Assembly (NCBI RefSeq): GCF_030409845.1 | Contig: NZ_JAUFQQ010000002.1 | Span: forward strand, 1 to 22,881 | Source: Flavobacterium branchiarum | GTDB taxonomy: Bacteria; Bacteroidota; Bacteroidia; Flavobacteriales; Flavobacteriaceae | Reading direction: 5' to 3' | DNA: 22,881 nucleotides | Shown: positions 10,553 to 18,109 of the stretch, in pieces | Numbering within the stretch: position 1 is the first letter of the stretch | How the letters are laid out: each line of letters starts with the position of its first letter | The notes under the pieces: model-generated | What the model was told of the DNA's origin: nothing | The model's input: the letters and a program-made list of their open reading frames with translations, nothing else | The model's database searches: none | Position numbers and translations under genes: made by a program

Positions 10553-11420
10553 AACCGCAAAGTACGCAACAGTTTTAGCAAGGCACGCAAAAAAAAACAT
10601 AGCACTCACACATAGCTTTGCGAACGTTGCGAATTCAGCAAAACAAACTTTGCGCTCCTTGCGATTAAACCTCAAAATCATTAAAACTTTATAAATAGTT
10701 AACCCAAAGTACGCAACGGTTTACGCAAGGCACGCTAAGCTTTGCGAACTTTGCGAATTCAGTAAAAAAAACTTTGCGCTCTTTGCTATTAAACCTCAAA
10801 ATCATTAAAACGCTATAAATATCTAACCGCAAAGCACGCAACAGTTTACGCAAGGCACGCTAAGCTTTGCGAACGTTGCGAATTCAGCAAAACAAACTTT
10901 GCGCTCCTTGCGATTAAACCTCAAAAACACAAAAACTTTATAAATATTTAAATGCAAAGTACGCAACAGTATACGCAAGGCACACAAAGCTTTGCGAACT
11001 TTGCGAATTCAACAAAACAAACTTTGCGCTCCTTGCGATTAAACCTCAAAATCATTAAAACTTTATAAATAGTTAACCCAAAGTACGCAACGGTTTACGC
11101 AAGGCACGCTAAGCTTTGCGAACTTTGCGAATTCAACAAAACAAACTTTGCGCTCATTGCGATTAAACCTCAAAAACACAAAAACTTTATAAATATTTAA
11201 ATGCAAAGTACGCAACAGTATACGCAAGGCACGCTAAGCTTTGCGAACTTTGCGAATTCAATAAAATAACTTTGCGCTCCTTGCGATTAAACCTCAAAAA
11301 CATAAAATCTTTATAAATAGTTAAACGCAAAGTACGCAACGGTTTACGCAAGGCACGCTAACCTTTGCGAACTTTGCGAATTCAGTAAAAAAATCTTTGC
11401 GCCCTTTGCGGTTAAATCTT
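10553..11420. repeat. Seven-unit tandem array of about 124-bp dyad repeats
   Basis: Units start at about 10553, 10701, 10825, 10950, 11075, 11199 and 11323, a period of 124-125 bp apart from the first (148 bp, with about 24 extra bases). Each unit opens with a TTAACCGCAAAGTACGCAA-like arm and closes with CTTTGCGCTCCTTGCGATTA, which is largely its reverse complement. Between them lie CGCAAGGCACGC and TTTGCGAACTTTGCGAATTC, a second opposing pair. Every unit therefore holds about four copies of a CGCAAnGnnCGCAA-like motif, two per strand, and could fold into a long hairpin or cruciform. A spacer (CCTCAAAATCATTAAAAC or similar, then TATAAATAGTT) separates units. No open frame spans the array. It fills the space between the GH13 terminator and the next gene. 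The function is unknown. Confidence 0.95.
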
Positions 11421-11468
11421 AGAAACTAGAATAAAAACTTTACGACCTTTGCAACTAAACTTCAATAA

Positions 11469-12146
11469 ATGCTAAAAATAGCCCATCGTGGAGCAAGAGG
11501 GTACGAACCCGAAAACACCTTACAAGCCTTTCAGAAAGCAATCCAAATGAAAGCCGATGGCATTGAATTAGATGTACAACTTAGTTCAGATGGTCATCTT
11601 ATTGTAATTCATGATGAAACGATTGATAGAACTACCAACGGAAAAGGTTTTGTAAATAACCTATCTTTGCAAGAATTAAAAGATTTCCGAATAGAAAACA
11701 AACATCAAATTCCAACATTATCAGAAGTTCTGGATTTAGTAAATCAGCAATGTTTTATTAATATCGAATTAAAAGGTATTGGAACTGCAGATGCTGTAGT
11801 AACATTAATTGAATTATACATTTCAGAAAAAAACTGGAGCTACGATTCTTTTCTTGTTTCAAGTTTCGATTGGGAATATCTAAAACAAATTAATTCTCTG
11901 AATCCAAAAATAGCAATTGGGGTTTTAACAGAAACGGATATTGAATCGGCTATTACTTTTGCAAAAGAAATAAAAGCCAAAGCAATACATCCCGATTTTC
12001 ATTTGCTAAACAAAGAGAACACAAAACAAATACAAGAAATAGGATTTCAGGTTTTTCCTTGGACGGTTAATGAAAAGGAAGACATTGCAAAAATAAAAAC
12101 ATACAACGTAAACGGAATCATTAGTGATTTTACAGATAGAATATGA
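11469..12146 (+). CDS. Glycerophosphodiester phosphodiesterase (GDPD family)
   Basis: 225 residues, the length of short bacterial UgpQ-type enzymes. It hydrolyses glycerophosphodiesters to glycerol-3-phosphate and an alcohol. The N-terminal signature HRGARGYEPENT (His6, Arg7, Glu15) and GIELDVQLSSDGHLIVIHDE supply the metal and catalytic residues Glu33, Asp35 and His48, and INIELKG is the next conserved strand. The C-terminal WTVNEKEDI and NGIISDFTDRI are also typical. There is no signal peptide, so it acts in the cytoplasm. Its stop overlaps the start of the next gene by 4 bases, implying translational coupling. It begins about 50 bp after the end of the repeat array, and no convincing promoter is seen between them. 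Confidence 0.93.
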   Translation: MLKIAHRGARGYEPENTLQAFQKAIQMKADGIELDVQLSSDGHLIVIHDETIDRTTNGKGFVNNLSLQELKDFRIENKHQIPTLSEVLDLVNQQCFINIELKGIGTADAVVTLIELYISEKNWSYDSFLVSSFDWEYLKQINSLNPKIAIGVLTETDIESAITFAKEIKAKAIHPDFHLLNKENTKQIQEIGFQVFPWTVNEKEDIAKIKTYNVNGIISDFTDRI

Positions 12147-13351
12147 CTCAAAATTTTGATATAATAATAGTAGGTGGTGGAGCAGCAGGATTTTTTACAG
12201 CAATAAATATTGTAGAGAAAAACTCAAAATTAAAAGTCGCTATTTTAGAACGAGGATCCGAAGTACTTACAAAAGTTCGTATTTCTGGTGGAGGGCGTTG
12301 TAATGTAACACACGCTTGTTTTGAACCTAATGAATTGGTTAAATTTTATCCGCGTGGCGAAAAAGAATTACGAGGACCATTTCATCAATTCTGTTCGGGA
12401 GACACAATCGAATGGTTCGAAAAGCATGGAGTAGAATTAAAAATTGAAGATGACGGAAGGCTATTTCCTGCATCTAATTCTTCTCAAACTATTATAGATT
12501 GTTTTTTAAAAGCTACTGCAAAATTAGGCATTACTGTACTTACAGGACAAAGTGTACAATCAATCTATAAAAATGAAAATTTCTGGAAAATCGAAACACA
12601 AAATCAGAATTATATAGCTGATAAATTGGTTCTAGCAACCGGAAGCAATCCTAAAATATGGGAAATGCTACAAACTTTTGGACATGCAATTATAAGCCCT
12701 GTCCCTTCCCTATTTACATTTAACATAAAAGACCCAAGAATAAAAGAATTACCGGGCGTAGCAGCACAAGCAACTGTAAAAGTAAAAGAGACCAAACTCG
12801 AATCTACAGGGCCGTTATTAATAACACACTGGGGAATGAGCGGACCAGCAATTCTGAAACTTTCGGCTTGGGGAGCTCGTATTTTGCATGACAAAAATTA
12901 TCAATTCACCATTTTTGTAAATTGGTTAAACGATGTAGATACCGAAGATGCTGAGAAAAAATTAAAAGAATTAAAACAGGAACATGCTAAAAAAGCCGTT
13001 TCAAAAAAATCACCTTTTGACTTTCCAAATCGATTATGGGAAAGTTTAGTGCTTGCTTCTAGTATAGAAACTGAGACAAAATGGGCAGATTTATCTAAAG
13101 TTCAACTTCAGAATTTAGCCAATCAATTGACAAATGCAACATTCCAAGTAAATGGAAAAAGTACTTTTAAAGAAGAATTTGTAACCGCTGGCGGAATTGA
13201 TTTAAAGGAAATTAACTTTAAAACTATGGAAAGCAAACTTCATGAGAAATTATATTTTGCTGGAGAGATTGTAAACATAGATGCCATAACAGGAGGGTTT
13301 AACTTTCAAAATGCATGGACAAGTGGGTTTATTGTAGCTAATAACATTTAG
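12143..13351 (+). CDS. BaiN/HI0933-family FAD/NAD(P)-binding oxidoreductase
   Basis: 402 residues, the family's usual length. The dinucleotide-binding motif IIVGGGAAGFFTA covers residues 8-20. The family hallmark ISGGGRCNVTH is at 47-57. A second flavoprotein segment, KLVLATGSNP, lies at about 155-164. The C-terminal FAGEIVNIDAITGGFNFQNA is the conserved FAD-contacting end. It is presumably a cytoplasmic flavoprotein. The physiological substrate of this widespread family is poorly defined; some members reduce bile-acid intermediates, which is not a likely role here. It overlaps the GDPD gene by 4 bp and is followed after 10 bp by the Crp/Fnr-like gene, so the three form one likely operon. Confidence 0.92.
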   Translation: MTQNFDIIIVGGGAAGFFTAINIVEKNSKLKVAILERGSEVLTKVRISGGGRCNVTHACFEPNELVKFYPRGEKELRGPFHQFCSGDTIEWFEKHGVELKIEDDGRLFPASNSSQTIIDCFLKATAKLGITVLTGQSVQSIYKNENFWKIETQNQNYIADKLVLATGSNPKIWEMLQTFGHAIISPVPSLFTFNIKDPRIKELPGVAAQATVKVKETKLESTGPLLITHWGMSGPAILKLSAWGARILHDKNYQFTIFVNWLNDVDTEDAEKKLKELKQEHAKKAVSKKSPFDFPNRLWESLVLASSIETETKWADLSKVQLQNLANQLTNATFQVNGKSTFKEEFVTAGGIDLKEINFKTMESKLHEKLYFAGEIVNIDAITGGFNFQNAWTSGFIVANNI

Positions 13352-13361
13352 TAAAACAGTT

Positions 13362-13934
13362 ATGGAGTCAGCATTAAAAGAACAAATACTCTCAATTTCT
13401 TCATTTACAGAAAATGAAATTGAAATGATTCTTTCGTGTTTTGAATATGAAAAATTTGATTCCAAAACATACCTCTTGCCTATTGGAAAAATCAGTAACA
13501 AGATTTTCTTCATCATAAACGGATTGGCTCGTACGTATTACCTCAAAAACGGAAAAGAAATCACTACCTATTTAAGCTGTGACAATGGCTTTATAAGCTC
13601 CTATTCGAGTTTTATAAATCAAACCGTTTCTTACGAAAACATTCATTGCCTTGAAGAATGTGAAGTTCTTTCTATAAACTATGAGAAAATGCAGTATTTA
13701 TATACTGTAATTCCAAATTGGGAACGTGTAGGAAGAATTCTGGCTGAACAAAACTATCTCTGTATGGCCGACAGAATATTAAAACTTCAAATGATTCCTG
13801 CAAAAGAAAAATACCAGACTTTTCTAGCAACTGCTCCTCAAAAAATTGTTCAAAGAACACCATTAATTCATGTTGCCTCATTTTTAGGAATAACTCCAGA
13901 ATCCTTAAGCCGTATCAGGCAAAACATTTCTTAA
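13362..13934 (+). CDS. Crp/Fnr-family transcriptional regulator
   Basis: 190 residues, as in the shorter Crp/Fnr-like proteins common in Bacteroidota. The cyclic-nucleotide-binding-like beta-barrel covers about residues 25-115 (KIFFIINGLARTYYLKNGKE, then the C-terminal strands ECEVLSINYEKM). A dimerisation helix and a C-terminal helix-turn-helix (about 160-188, IHVASFLGITPESLSRIRQ) follow. There is no cysteine cluster of the Fnr iron-sulphur type, and the ligand-binding pocket is not recognisable as cAMP-specific, so the signal is unknown. It lies 10 bp after the flavoprotein gene and 61 bp before the hydrolase gene, which has its own promoter-like box. The hydrolase is a plausible target, by inference only. 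Confidence 0.88.
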   Translation: MESALKEQILSISSFTENEIEMILSCFEYEKFDSKTYLLPIGKISNKIFFIINGLARTYYLKNGKEITTYLSCDNGFISSYSSFINQTVSYENIHCLEECEVLSINYEKMQYLYTVIPNWERVGRILAEQNYLCMADRILKLQMIPAKEKYQTFLATAPQKIVQRTPLIHVASFLGITPESLSRIRQNIS

Positions 13935-13966
13935 CATTTGTCAAGAATATATGGCTACTAAATTCA

Positions 13967-13974
13967 AATCTTTG
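13967..13974 (+). promoter_or_regulatory. -7-like box upstream of the metallo-hydrolase gene
   Basis: AATCTTTG followed by CG resembles TAnnTTTG with one mismatch and lies 22 bases before the start codon. A TTG at 13938-13940 is 26 bases upstream, slightly further than usual. Confidence 0.4.
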
Positions 13975-13995
13975 CGAATATAAAATTCAAAAAAG

Positions 13996-14670
13996 ATGAA
14001 AAAAATAGCCGAAGATGTGTACCAAATTTCTTTATTTCCTAGAAATGCAATTAATTGTTATTTAATAGGAGATGTACTAATTGATGCTGGAATAAAAAGT
14101 TCTGCATCTATTATTCTAAATGCTTTAAAAGACAAAATTGTAACAAAACATGTACTCACGCATGCACATGCAGATCATCAAGGCAGTAGCAAAATTATAT
14201 GTGAAACACTAAAAATTCCACTTTGGTGTAATGCATTAGAAAAAGCAAGTGCCGAAAACGGAAATGTTACTTTTGACTATCCAAATCCAACACATTTGAT
14301 TTCAAGATTTCAACAAAAATTCTGGGCAGGAAAAGGGCATCCCGTTTCGCATACTATAAAAGAAGGAGACCAAATCGCAGGATTTTCAGTTGTAGAAACT
14401 CCTGGTCATTCAAAAGGGCATCTTTCCTTTTTTAGGAAAAAAGATAGCTTACTCATTGTTGGGGATGTAATGACAAATATGAATTTAATGACTACAATTG
14501 TTGGCTTAAATGAACCTCCTAATTTATTCACTTCTGACAAAGAATTAAATAGAAAGTCTATCCTAAAACTAGCTTCTTTAGAACCAAAAATTCTCTGCTT
14601 TGGCCATGGACCCATTTTAATAAACAATGGAGAGTTCGAAAAGTTTGTAAATAAAATTATCCTTAAATAA
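13996..14670 (+). CDS. Metallo-beta-lactamase-fold hydrolase
   Basis: 224 residues with the complete zinc-binding set of the MBL fold: THAHADH (His56, His58, Asp60, His61), TPGHSKGH (His138), GDVMTN (Asp157) and FGHGP (His204). This arrangement is that of glyoxalase II-like hydrolases. The C-terminal substrate domain of true glyoxalase II is absent, so a small-molecule thioester, lactone or phosphodiester substrate is possible but not determined. There is no signal peptide, so it is cytoplasmic. It stands downstream of the Crp/Fnr-like regulator in the same direction with its own promoter-like box. About 100 bp of AT-rich DNA separates it from the next gene. Confidence 0.9.
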   Translation: MKKIAEDVYQISLFPRNAINCYLIGDVLIDAGIKSSASIILNALKDKIVTKHVLTHAHADHQGSSKIICETLKIPLWCNALEKASAENGNVTFDYPNPTHLISRFQQKFWAGKGHPVSHTIKEGDQIAGFSVVETPGHSKGHLSFFRKKDSLLIVGDVMTNMNLMTTIVGLNEPPNLFTSDKELNRKSILKLASLEPKILCFGHGPILINNGEFEKFVNKIILK

Positions 14671-14689
14671 CAATCCTATTCTCAAAACA

Positions 14690-16335
14690 CAAATTAACAA
14701 GACTTTACACATTTCATAAGATTTACTTAAGACAATTATAATAAATTTACTCTCAACTAATTAACCTTATATGAGAGCAGAATTACTTACTACAATAACA
14801 TTATTTTCTTGTCAATTTACATTTTCTCAAACAGAAAAAATACTCCATGGTAAAGTTATCTCTCAAGATATTACTCTTAAAAATGTAGAAGTCATTAATA
14901 AAACTTCCAAAACTAGTACTAGGACAAATACTTTGGGAGAATTTGAAATTGCAGTAAATGTAAAAGACAGTTTGATTTTTTTCTCCCAAGGCTATTATTT
15001 CAAAAGGATACAACTTACTCAAGAAGACATAGTGGCAAATAATCTTATAGTAAATATGCTTTCTAAACCGAAAGAATTAGACGAAGTACTCATTCTATCT
15101 AATAAAGTAAAACGTATATCTTTATCAAAAGAAGAGATCGAACAAATAAAACTAAATAAATCCAGACCTAAACAAGGTATGAAAATCGAAGGCTATAAAG
15201 ATGGAATCGCTCCTATTACTCACCAAGCAGATTTGATACGTATTGGCAAATTGCTCTATAGCATAATCAAGAAGAAAGAAAAAAAACCCGAAACAGCTGA
15301 ACTTAACTTTATTCAACTTGTAACAAACACTTTAGATCCAAAATTTTTCACAAAAGATTTAAAGCTAAAACCTGAAGAAAAAGAGCCGTTTCTGAAATTT
15401 TGTGACGCAGATCCTAAATCTAAAAAACTTATTGAAAACAATAACATACTGAAATCAATGGATTTTTTGTTCGGTAAAATTGAAGAATTCAAAAAACTTA
15501 AAGTTGACAAAGCAAATTAACAAGACTGTACACAATTCATAAGTTTTAGTTAAGACAATTATAATAATTTAACCTTCAATCAATTAACTTTATATGAGAG
15601 CAGAATTACTTACTACAATTACATTGTTCACTTATCAAATTGGCTTTTCGCAAACTGAAAAATTATTAAACGGAAAGGTTATTTCACAAAATCAGACTGT
15701 CAAAGATGTAGAAGTAATTAACAAAACTGCAAAAACGAGTACCAAAACAAATGCCTCAGGAGAATTTTCTATTCCAGTTCGTGCCAAAGACAGTTTACTC
15801 TTTTTTAAGGAAGATTATTTTTTCACGAGACTAAAAGTTTCTCAAGAAAATATACAACAAGATAATCTTACAGTTAATTTAGTATTAAAACCAGAGGAGC
15901 TCCGAGAAGTCGTAATTACAACCATCAAATTTCCACATATAGGTGCTACTGAAGAATCAACTAATGGAATAGTATTAAAAAAAAACACTAGTTCTTTAGA
16001 TAAATATACAGGCGTCTATAACGGAACAATTACAAATGGAATGGATTTTATGGCTATAGGAGATAAATTAATACGCTTATTTACAGGCAATAAAGACAAA
16101 AAATCTAAAACAAAATCTTCTAAATTTGATTTTAAAAAACTAGTAAACACCACTTGTGCTCCTGATTTTTTTACAAAAGATTTAAAGTTAAAACCAGAAG
16201 ACAAAGAATTGTTTCTTGAGTTCTGTGATGCCGATCCAAGATCAAAAACACTAAATGAAAACAATAACATTCTTGCCACGATGGACTATTTATACTCTAA
16301 AAACGAAGAATTTAAAAAATTAAAAGCAAACGAAA
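14690..16335 (+). repeat. 823-bp tandem duplication carrying two paralogous genes and their upstream regions
   Basis: The segment beginning CAAATTAACAAGACT at 14690 recurs at 15513, exactly 823 bases later, and both start codons (14771, 15594) keep that distance. The upstream 80 bases are conserved, including TTAAGACAATTATAATAA, and so are the first 20 coding bases. The similarity then weakens in the middle of the genes and returns at their 3' ends. Confidence 0.9.
14771..15520 (+). CDS. Secreted CarboxypepD_reg-like domain protein, copy 1
   Basis: 249 residues. An N-terminal signal peptide (MRAELLTTITLFSCQFTFS, then QTEK) indicates export. Residues about 25-105 look like a carboxypeptidase regulatory-like beta-sandwich, the domain that opens many Bacteroidota outer-membrane proteins: LHGKVISQDITLKNVEVINK, then TRTNTLGEFEIAV and VNMLSKPKELDEVLIL. 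Unlike TonB-dependent receptors, no plug or barrel follows. The rest is a lysine-rich, mostly helical region with the segment FFTKDLKLKPEEKEPFLKFC (about 196-215) shared with copy 2. The function is unknown, perhaps a periplasmic or surface accessory protein. It is followed immediately by its paralogue. Confidence 0.85.
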   Translation: MRAELLTTITLFSCQFTFSQTEKILHGKVISQDITLKNVEVINKTSKTSTRTNTLGEFEIAVNVKDSLIFFSQGYYFKRIQLTQEDIVANNLIVNMLSKPKELDEVLILSNKVKRISLSKEEIEQIKLNKSRPKQGMKIEGYKDGIAPITHQADLIRIGKLLYSIIKKKEKKPETAELNFIQLVTNTLDPKFFTKDLKLKPEEKEPFLKFCDADPKSKKLIENNNILKSMDFLFGKIEEFKKLKVDKAN

Positions 16336-16340
16336 AATAA
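15594..16340 (+). CDS. Secreted CarboxypepD_reg-like domain protein, copy 2
   Basis: 248 residues and a clear tandem paralogue of the preceding protein. It has the same start MRAELLTTITLF, signal peptide ending near FSQ, beta-sandwich domain (LNGKVISQNQTVKDVEVINK, then VNLVLKPEELREVVITTIK) and C-terminal FFTKDLKLKPEDKELFLEFC. The middle (about residues 115-185) is unrelated or strongly diverged from copy 1: this copy has a glycine- and threonine-containing stretch where copy 1 has basic residues. This pattern suggests duplication followed by relaxed or diversifying change in the linker. The gene ends at a perfect hairpin shared with the convergent tspO. The function is unknown. Confidence 0.85.
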   Translation: MRAELLTTITLFTYQIGFSQTEKLLNGKVISQNQTVKDVEVINKTAKTSTKTNASGEFSIPVRAKDSLLFFKEDYFFTRLKVSQENIQQDNLTVNLVLKPEELREVVITTIKFPHIGATEESTNGIVLKKNTSSLDKYTGVYNGTITNGMDFMAIGDKLIRLFTGNKDKKSKTKSSKFDFKKLVNTTCAPDFFTKDLKLKPEDKELFLEFCDADPRSKTLNENNNILATMDYLYSKNEEFKKLKANEK

Positions 16341-16346
16341 AAACAA

Positions 16347-16385
16347 TTTCAGTATTCAGGGTTTAAATTGTCCTGAATACTGAAA
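16347..16385. terminator. Hairpin between convergent genes
   Basis: TTTCAGTATTCAGG (16347-16360) and CCTGAATACTGAAA (16372-16385) form a perfect 14-bp stem with an 11-base loop. A T-rich tail follows on the minus strand, while the plus-strand side has only a short T-run. It probably serves both the duplicated gene pair and tspO. Confidence 0.85.
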
Positions 16386-16393
16386 CTTTAAAC

Positions 16394-16870
16394 TTATTTA
16401 TTAAGCCACCAAATGCTTGCAGTCAATATTGTTGCAAAACTTACCCAAAGTAAATATGGTACCAGAAGATATCCAGCAACTTTATTGATTTTAATAAATT
16501 TTAAAAGCGTTTCATAAATCATTAACCATAGAACAACAATTTCTATAAGCGCCAATAACGGATTCATCAGTCCGAAGAACAAATAAGACCATAAAGCATT
16601 TAAGGCTAATTGTATCGCAAAGAAAACCAAGGCATTCTTAACCGCTTCTTTTTCATGTTCTATTCGATCCCAAACTAATCCAGCAGCTACACCCATCAAA
16701 AGATAAAGCAAGCTCCAAGCTGGTGCAAAAACCCAATTAGGCGGATTAAAACTTGGCTTAATCAGAGTTGGATACCAAGTTTCAATACTCGATCTTGTAA
16801 CTATTCCAGAAAAATATCCAATAGCAAGACAGGTAACAACAACCGCTAAAATTCGAGTGATTTTATTCAT
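16394..16870 (-). CDS. tspO: TspO/MBR (translocator protein) family membrane protein
   Basis: 158 residues from the ATG at 16870. A longer frame starts at 16906, but its 12 extra residues lie on the promoter and show no family likeness. The protein has the five hydrophobic helices and tryptophan-rich pattern of TspO: WYPTLIKPSFNPPNWVFAPA is the conserved loop after helix 1, then WSLLYLLMGVAAGLVW, LNALWSYLFFGLMNP and PYLLWVSFATILTASIWWLN. The family binds porphyrins and other tetrapyrroles in the membrane and is linked to stress and light or oxygen responses. The role in this organism is not deducible. It is divergent from mvaD and convergent with the duplicated gene pair. Confidence 0.93.
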   Translation of the reverse strand: MNKITRILAVVVTCLAIGYFSGIVTRSSIETWYPTLIKPSFNPPNWVFAPAWSLLYLLMGVAAGLVWDRIEHEKEAVKNALVFFAIQLALNALWSYLFFGLMNPLLALIEIVVLWLMIYETLLKFIKINKVAGYLLVPYLLWVSFATILTASIWWLNK

Positions 16871-16893
16871 TTTATACTGTTTTTTAGAGTTAA

Positions 16894-16922
16894 TAAAGAT
16901 AAACATTTTTATAGGCTATCAA
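16894..16922 (-). promoter_or_regulatory. Promoter of tspO
   Basis: On the minus strand, TTG (16922-16920) is followed after 18 bases by TATCTTTA (16901-16894), close to the Bacteroidota TTG / TAnnTTTG pattern. It lies 23 bases upstream of the chosen tspO start and supports that start. Confidence 0.55.
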
Positions 16923-16950
16923 AAAGTCAAAAGGTATAATTCAAAAAAAG

Positions 16951-16958
16951 TATCTTTG
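16951..16958 (+). promoter_or_regulatory. -7 promoter box of mvaD
   Basis: TATCTTTG is an exact match to TAnnTTTG and lies 18 bases before the ATG at 16977. It supports that start over the longer frame from 16857. No clear -33 TTG is seen. The tspO promoter lies about 30 bp away in the opposite direction. Confidence 0.6.
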
Positions 16959-16976
16959 CGTAAATTTTTTATTTTT

Positions 16977-18059
16977 ATGTTTACAGCAAACGATTTTATT
17001 CCAAAAAAATATACAGCAGATATCACAAAAGGTAACTTTGAGTGGAGCGCACCAAGTAACATTGCTTTAGTAAAATACTGGGGAAAAAAAGACAATCAAA
17101 TTCCCGCTAATCCATCGGTTAGTTTTACATTAAACAACTGTAAAACAATTACCAAACTAGCTTTCGACAAAAAAGAAACTTCAAATGATTTTACTTTCGA
17201 TTTACTTTTTGAAGGAAAACCAAAAGAAGATTTTAAACCTAAAATTCAGAAATTCCTAGAACGTATTTTTCTTTATTTACCTTTCTTAAAAGACTATCAT
17301 TTTACAATAGATACCCAAAATACATTTCCTCATAGTTCAGGAATAGCTTCTTCGGCATCTGGAATGGCCGCTTTGGCAATGAATTTCATGAGCCTTGAAA
17401 AAGTGTTGAATCCAGATATGACAGACGAATACTTTTATCAAAAAGCATCTTTCCTTGCTCGATTAGGATCAGGAAGTGCTTGCCGAAGTGTAAAAGGAAA
17501 CGTTGTTGTTTGGGGAAATCAAGCAAATATAAAAGGAAGCTCTGATTTATTTGGAGTAGAATTTCCACATGCAATTCATCAAAACTTTCATAATTACCAA
17601 GACACTATTTTATTAGTTGACAAAGGCGAAAAACAAGTTTCGAGTACGGTAGGACATGACTTAATGCACGATCATCCTTATGCAGAAAGACGTTTTGCAC
17701 AAGCTCACGAAAATTTAGACAAACTAATTGGTATTTTTGAAAATGGAAATCTAGACGAATTCATCAAAGTAGTCGAAAGCGAAGCGCTAACATTACACGC
17801 TATGATGATGACCTCTATGCCGTATTATATACTAATGAAACCAAACACATTACAGATAATTAATGCGATTTGGAAATTCAGAACTGAAACTCAAATTCCG
17901 GTTTGTTTTACGCTAGATGCAGGAGCAAATGTTCATGTTTTATATCCCGAAAACGTTACAGAAAAAGTACTACAATTTATTAAGGACGAATTAGTTGTAT
18001 TTTGCCAGAATGGTCAGTACCTTTGCGACAAAATTGGAGAAGGTGCAATTGCATTATAA
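16977..18059 (+). CDS. mvaD: Diphosphomevalonate decarboxylase
   Basis: 360 residues from the ATG at 16977. The open frame reaches back to 16857, but that would overlap tspO and include the promoter. This GHMP-superfamily enzyme (EC 4.1.1.33) converts mevalonate diphosphate to isopentenyl diphosphate with ATP in the cytoplasm. Family motifs are SAPSNIALVKYWGKKD (24-39), the phosphate-binding loop PHSSGIASSASGMAALA, and LGSGSACRS. The catalytic Asp is in TLDAGANVHVLYPEN (Asp314). It heads a mevalonate-pathway cluster with the mevalonate kinase 50 bp downstream. With this enzyme the organism would make isoprenoids by the mevalonate route, as is usual in Flavobacteriaceae. Confidence 0.95.
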   Translation: MFTANDFIPKKYTADITKGNFEWSAPSNIALVKYWGKKDNQIPANPSVSFTLNNCKTITKLAFDKKETSNDFTFDLLFEGKPKEDFKPKIQKFLERIFLYLPFLKDYHFTIDTQNTFPHSSGIASSASGMAALAMNFMSLEKVLNPDMTDEYFYQKASFLARLGSGSACRSVKGNVVVWGNQANIKGSSDLFGVEFPHAIHQNFHNYQDTILLVDKGEKQVSSTVGHDLMHDHPYAERRFAQAHENLDKLIGIFENGNLDEFIKVVESEALTLHAMMMTSMPYYILMKPNTLQIINAIWKFRTETQIPVCFTLDAGANVHVLYPENVTEKVLQFIKDELVVFCQNGQYLCDKIGEGAIAL

Positions 18060-18109
18060 TTTTACGTATCTTTAATTAAATTCTAGCTTTTAGACAATAA
18101 AATCAATAT

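Noticed and set aside
10553..11420. The repeat array as a CRISPR array
   Set aside because: Units are about 124 bp and repeated nearly throughout. There are no short identical repeats with unique spacers of 30-40 bp, and no cas genes are nearby.
12143..12146. 4-bp overlap of the GDPD and flavoprotein genes as something unusual
   Set aside because: An ATGA stop/start overlap is a common form of translational coupling.
16871..16906. Longer N-terminus for tspO from an ATG at 16906
   Set aside because: The extra residues cover the predicted promoter and do not resemble the family, which starts near MNKITRILAVV.
16857..16976. Longer N-terminus for mvaD from an ATG at 16857
   Set aside because: It would overlap tspO and contain an exact TAnnTTTG box, and family similarity begins after the ATG at 16977.
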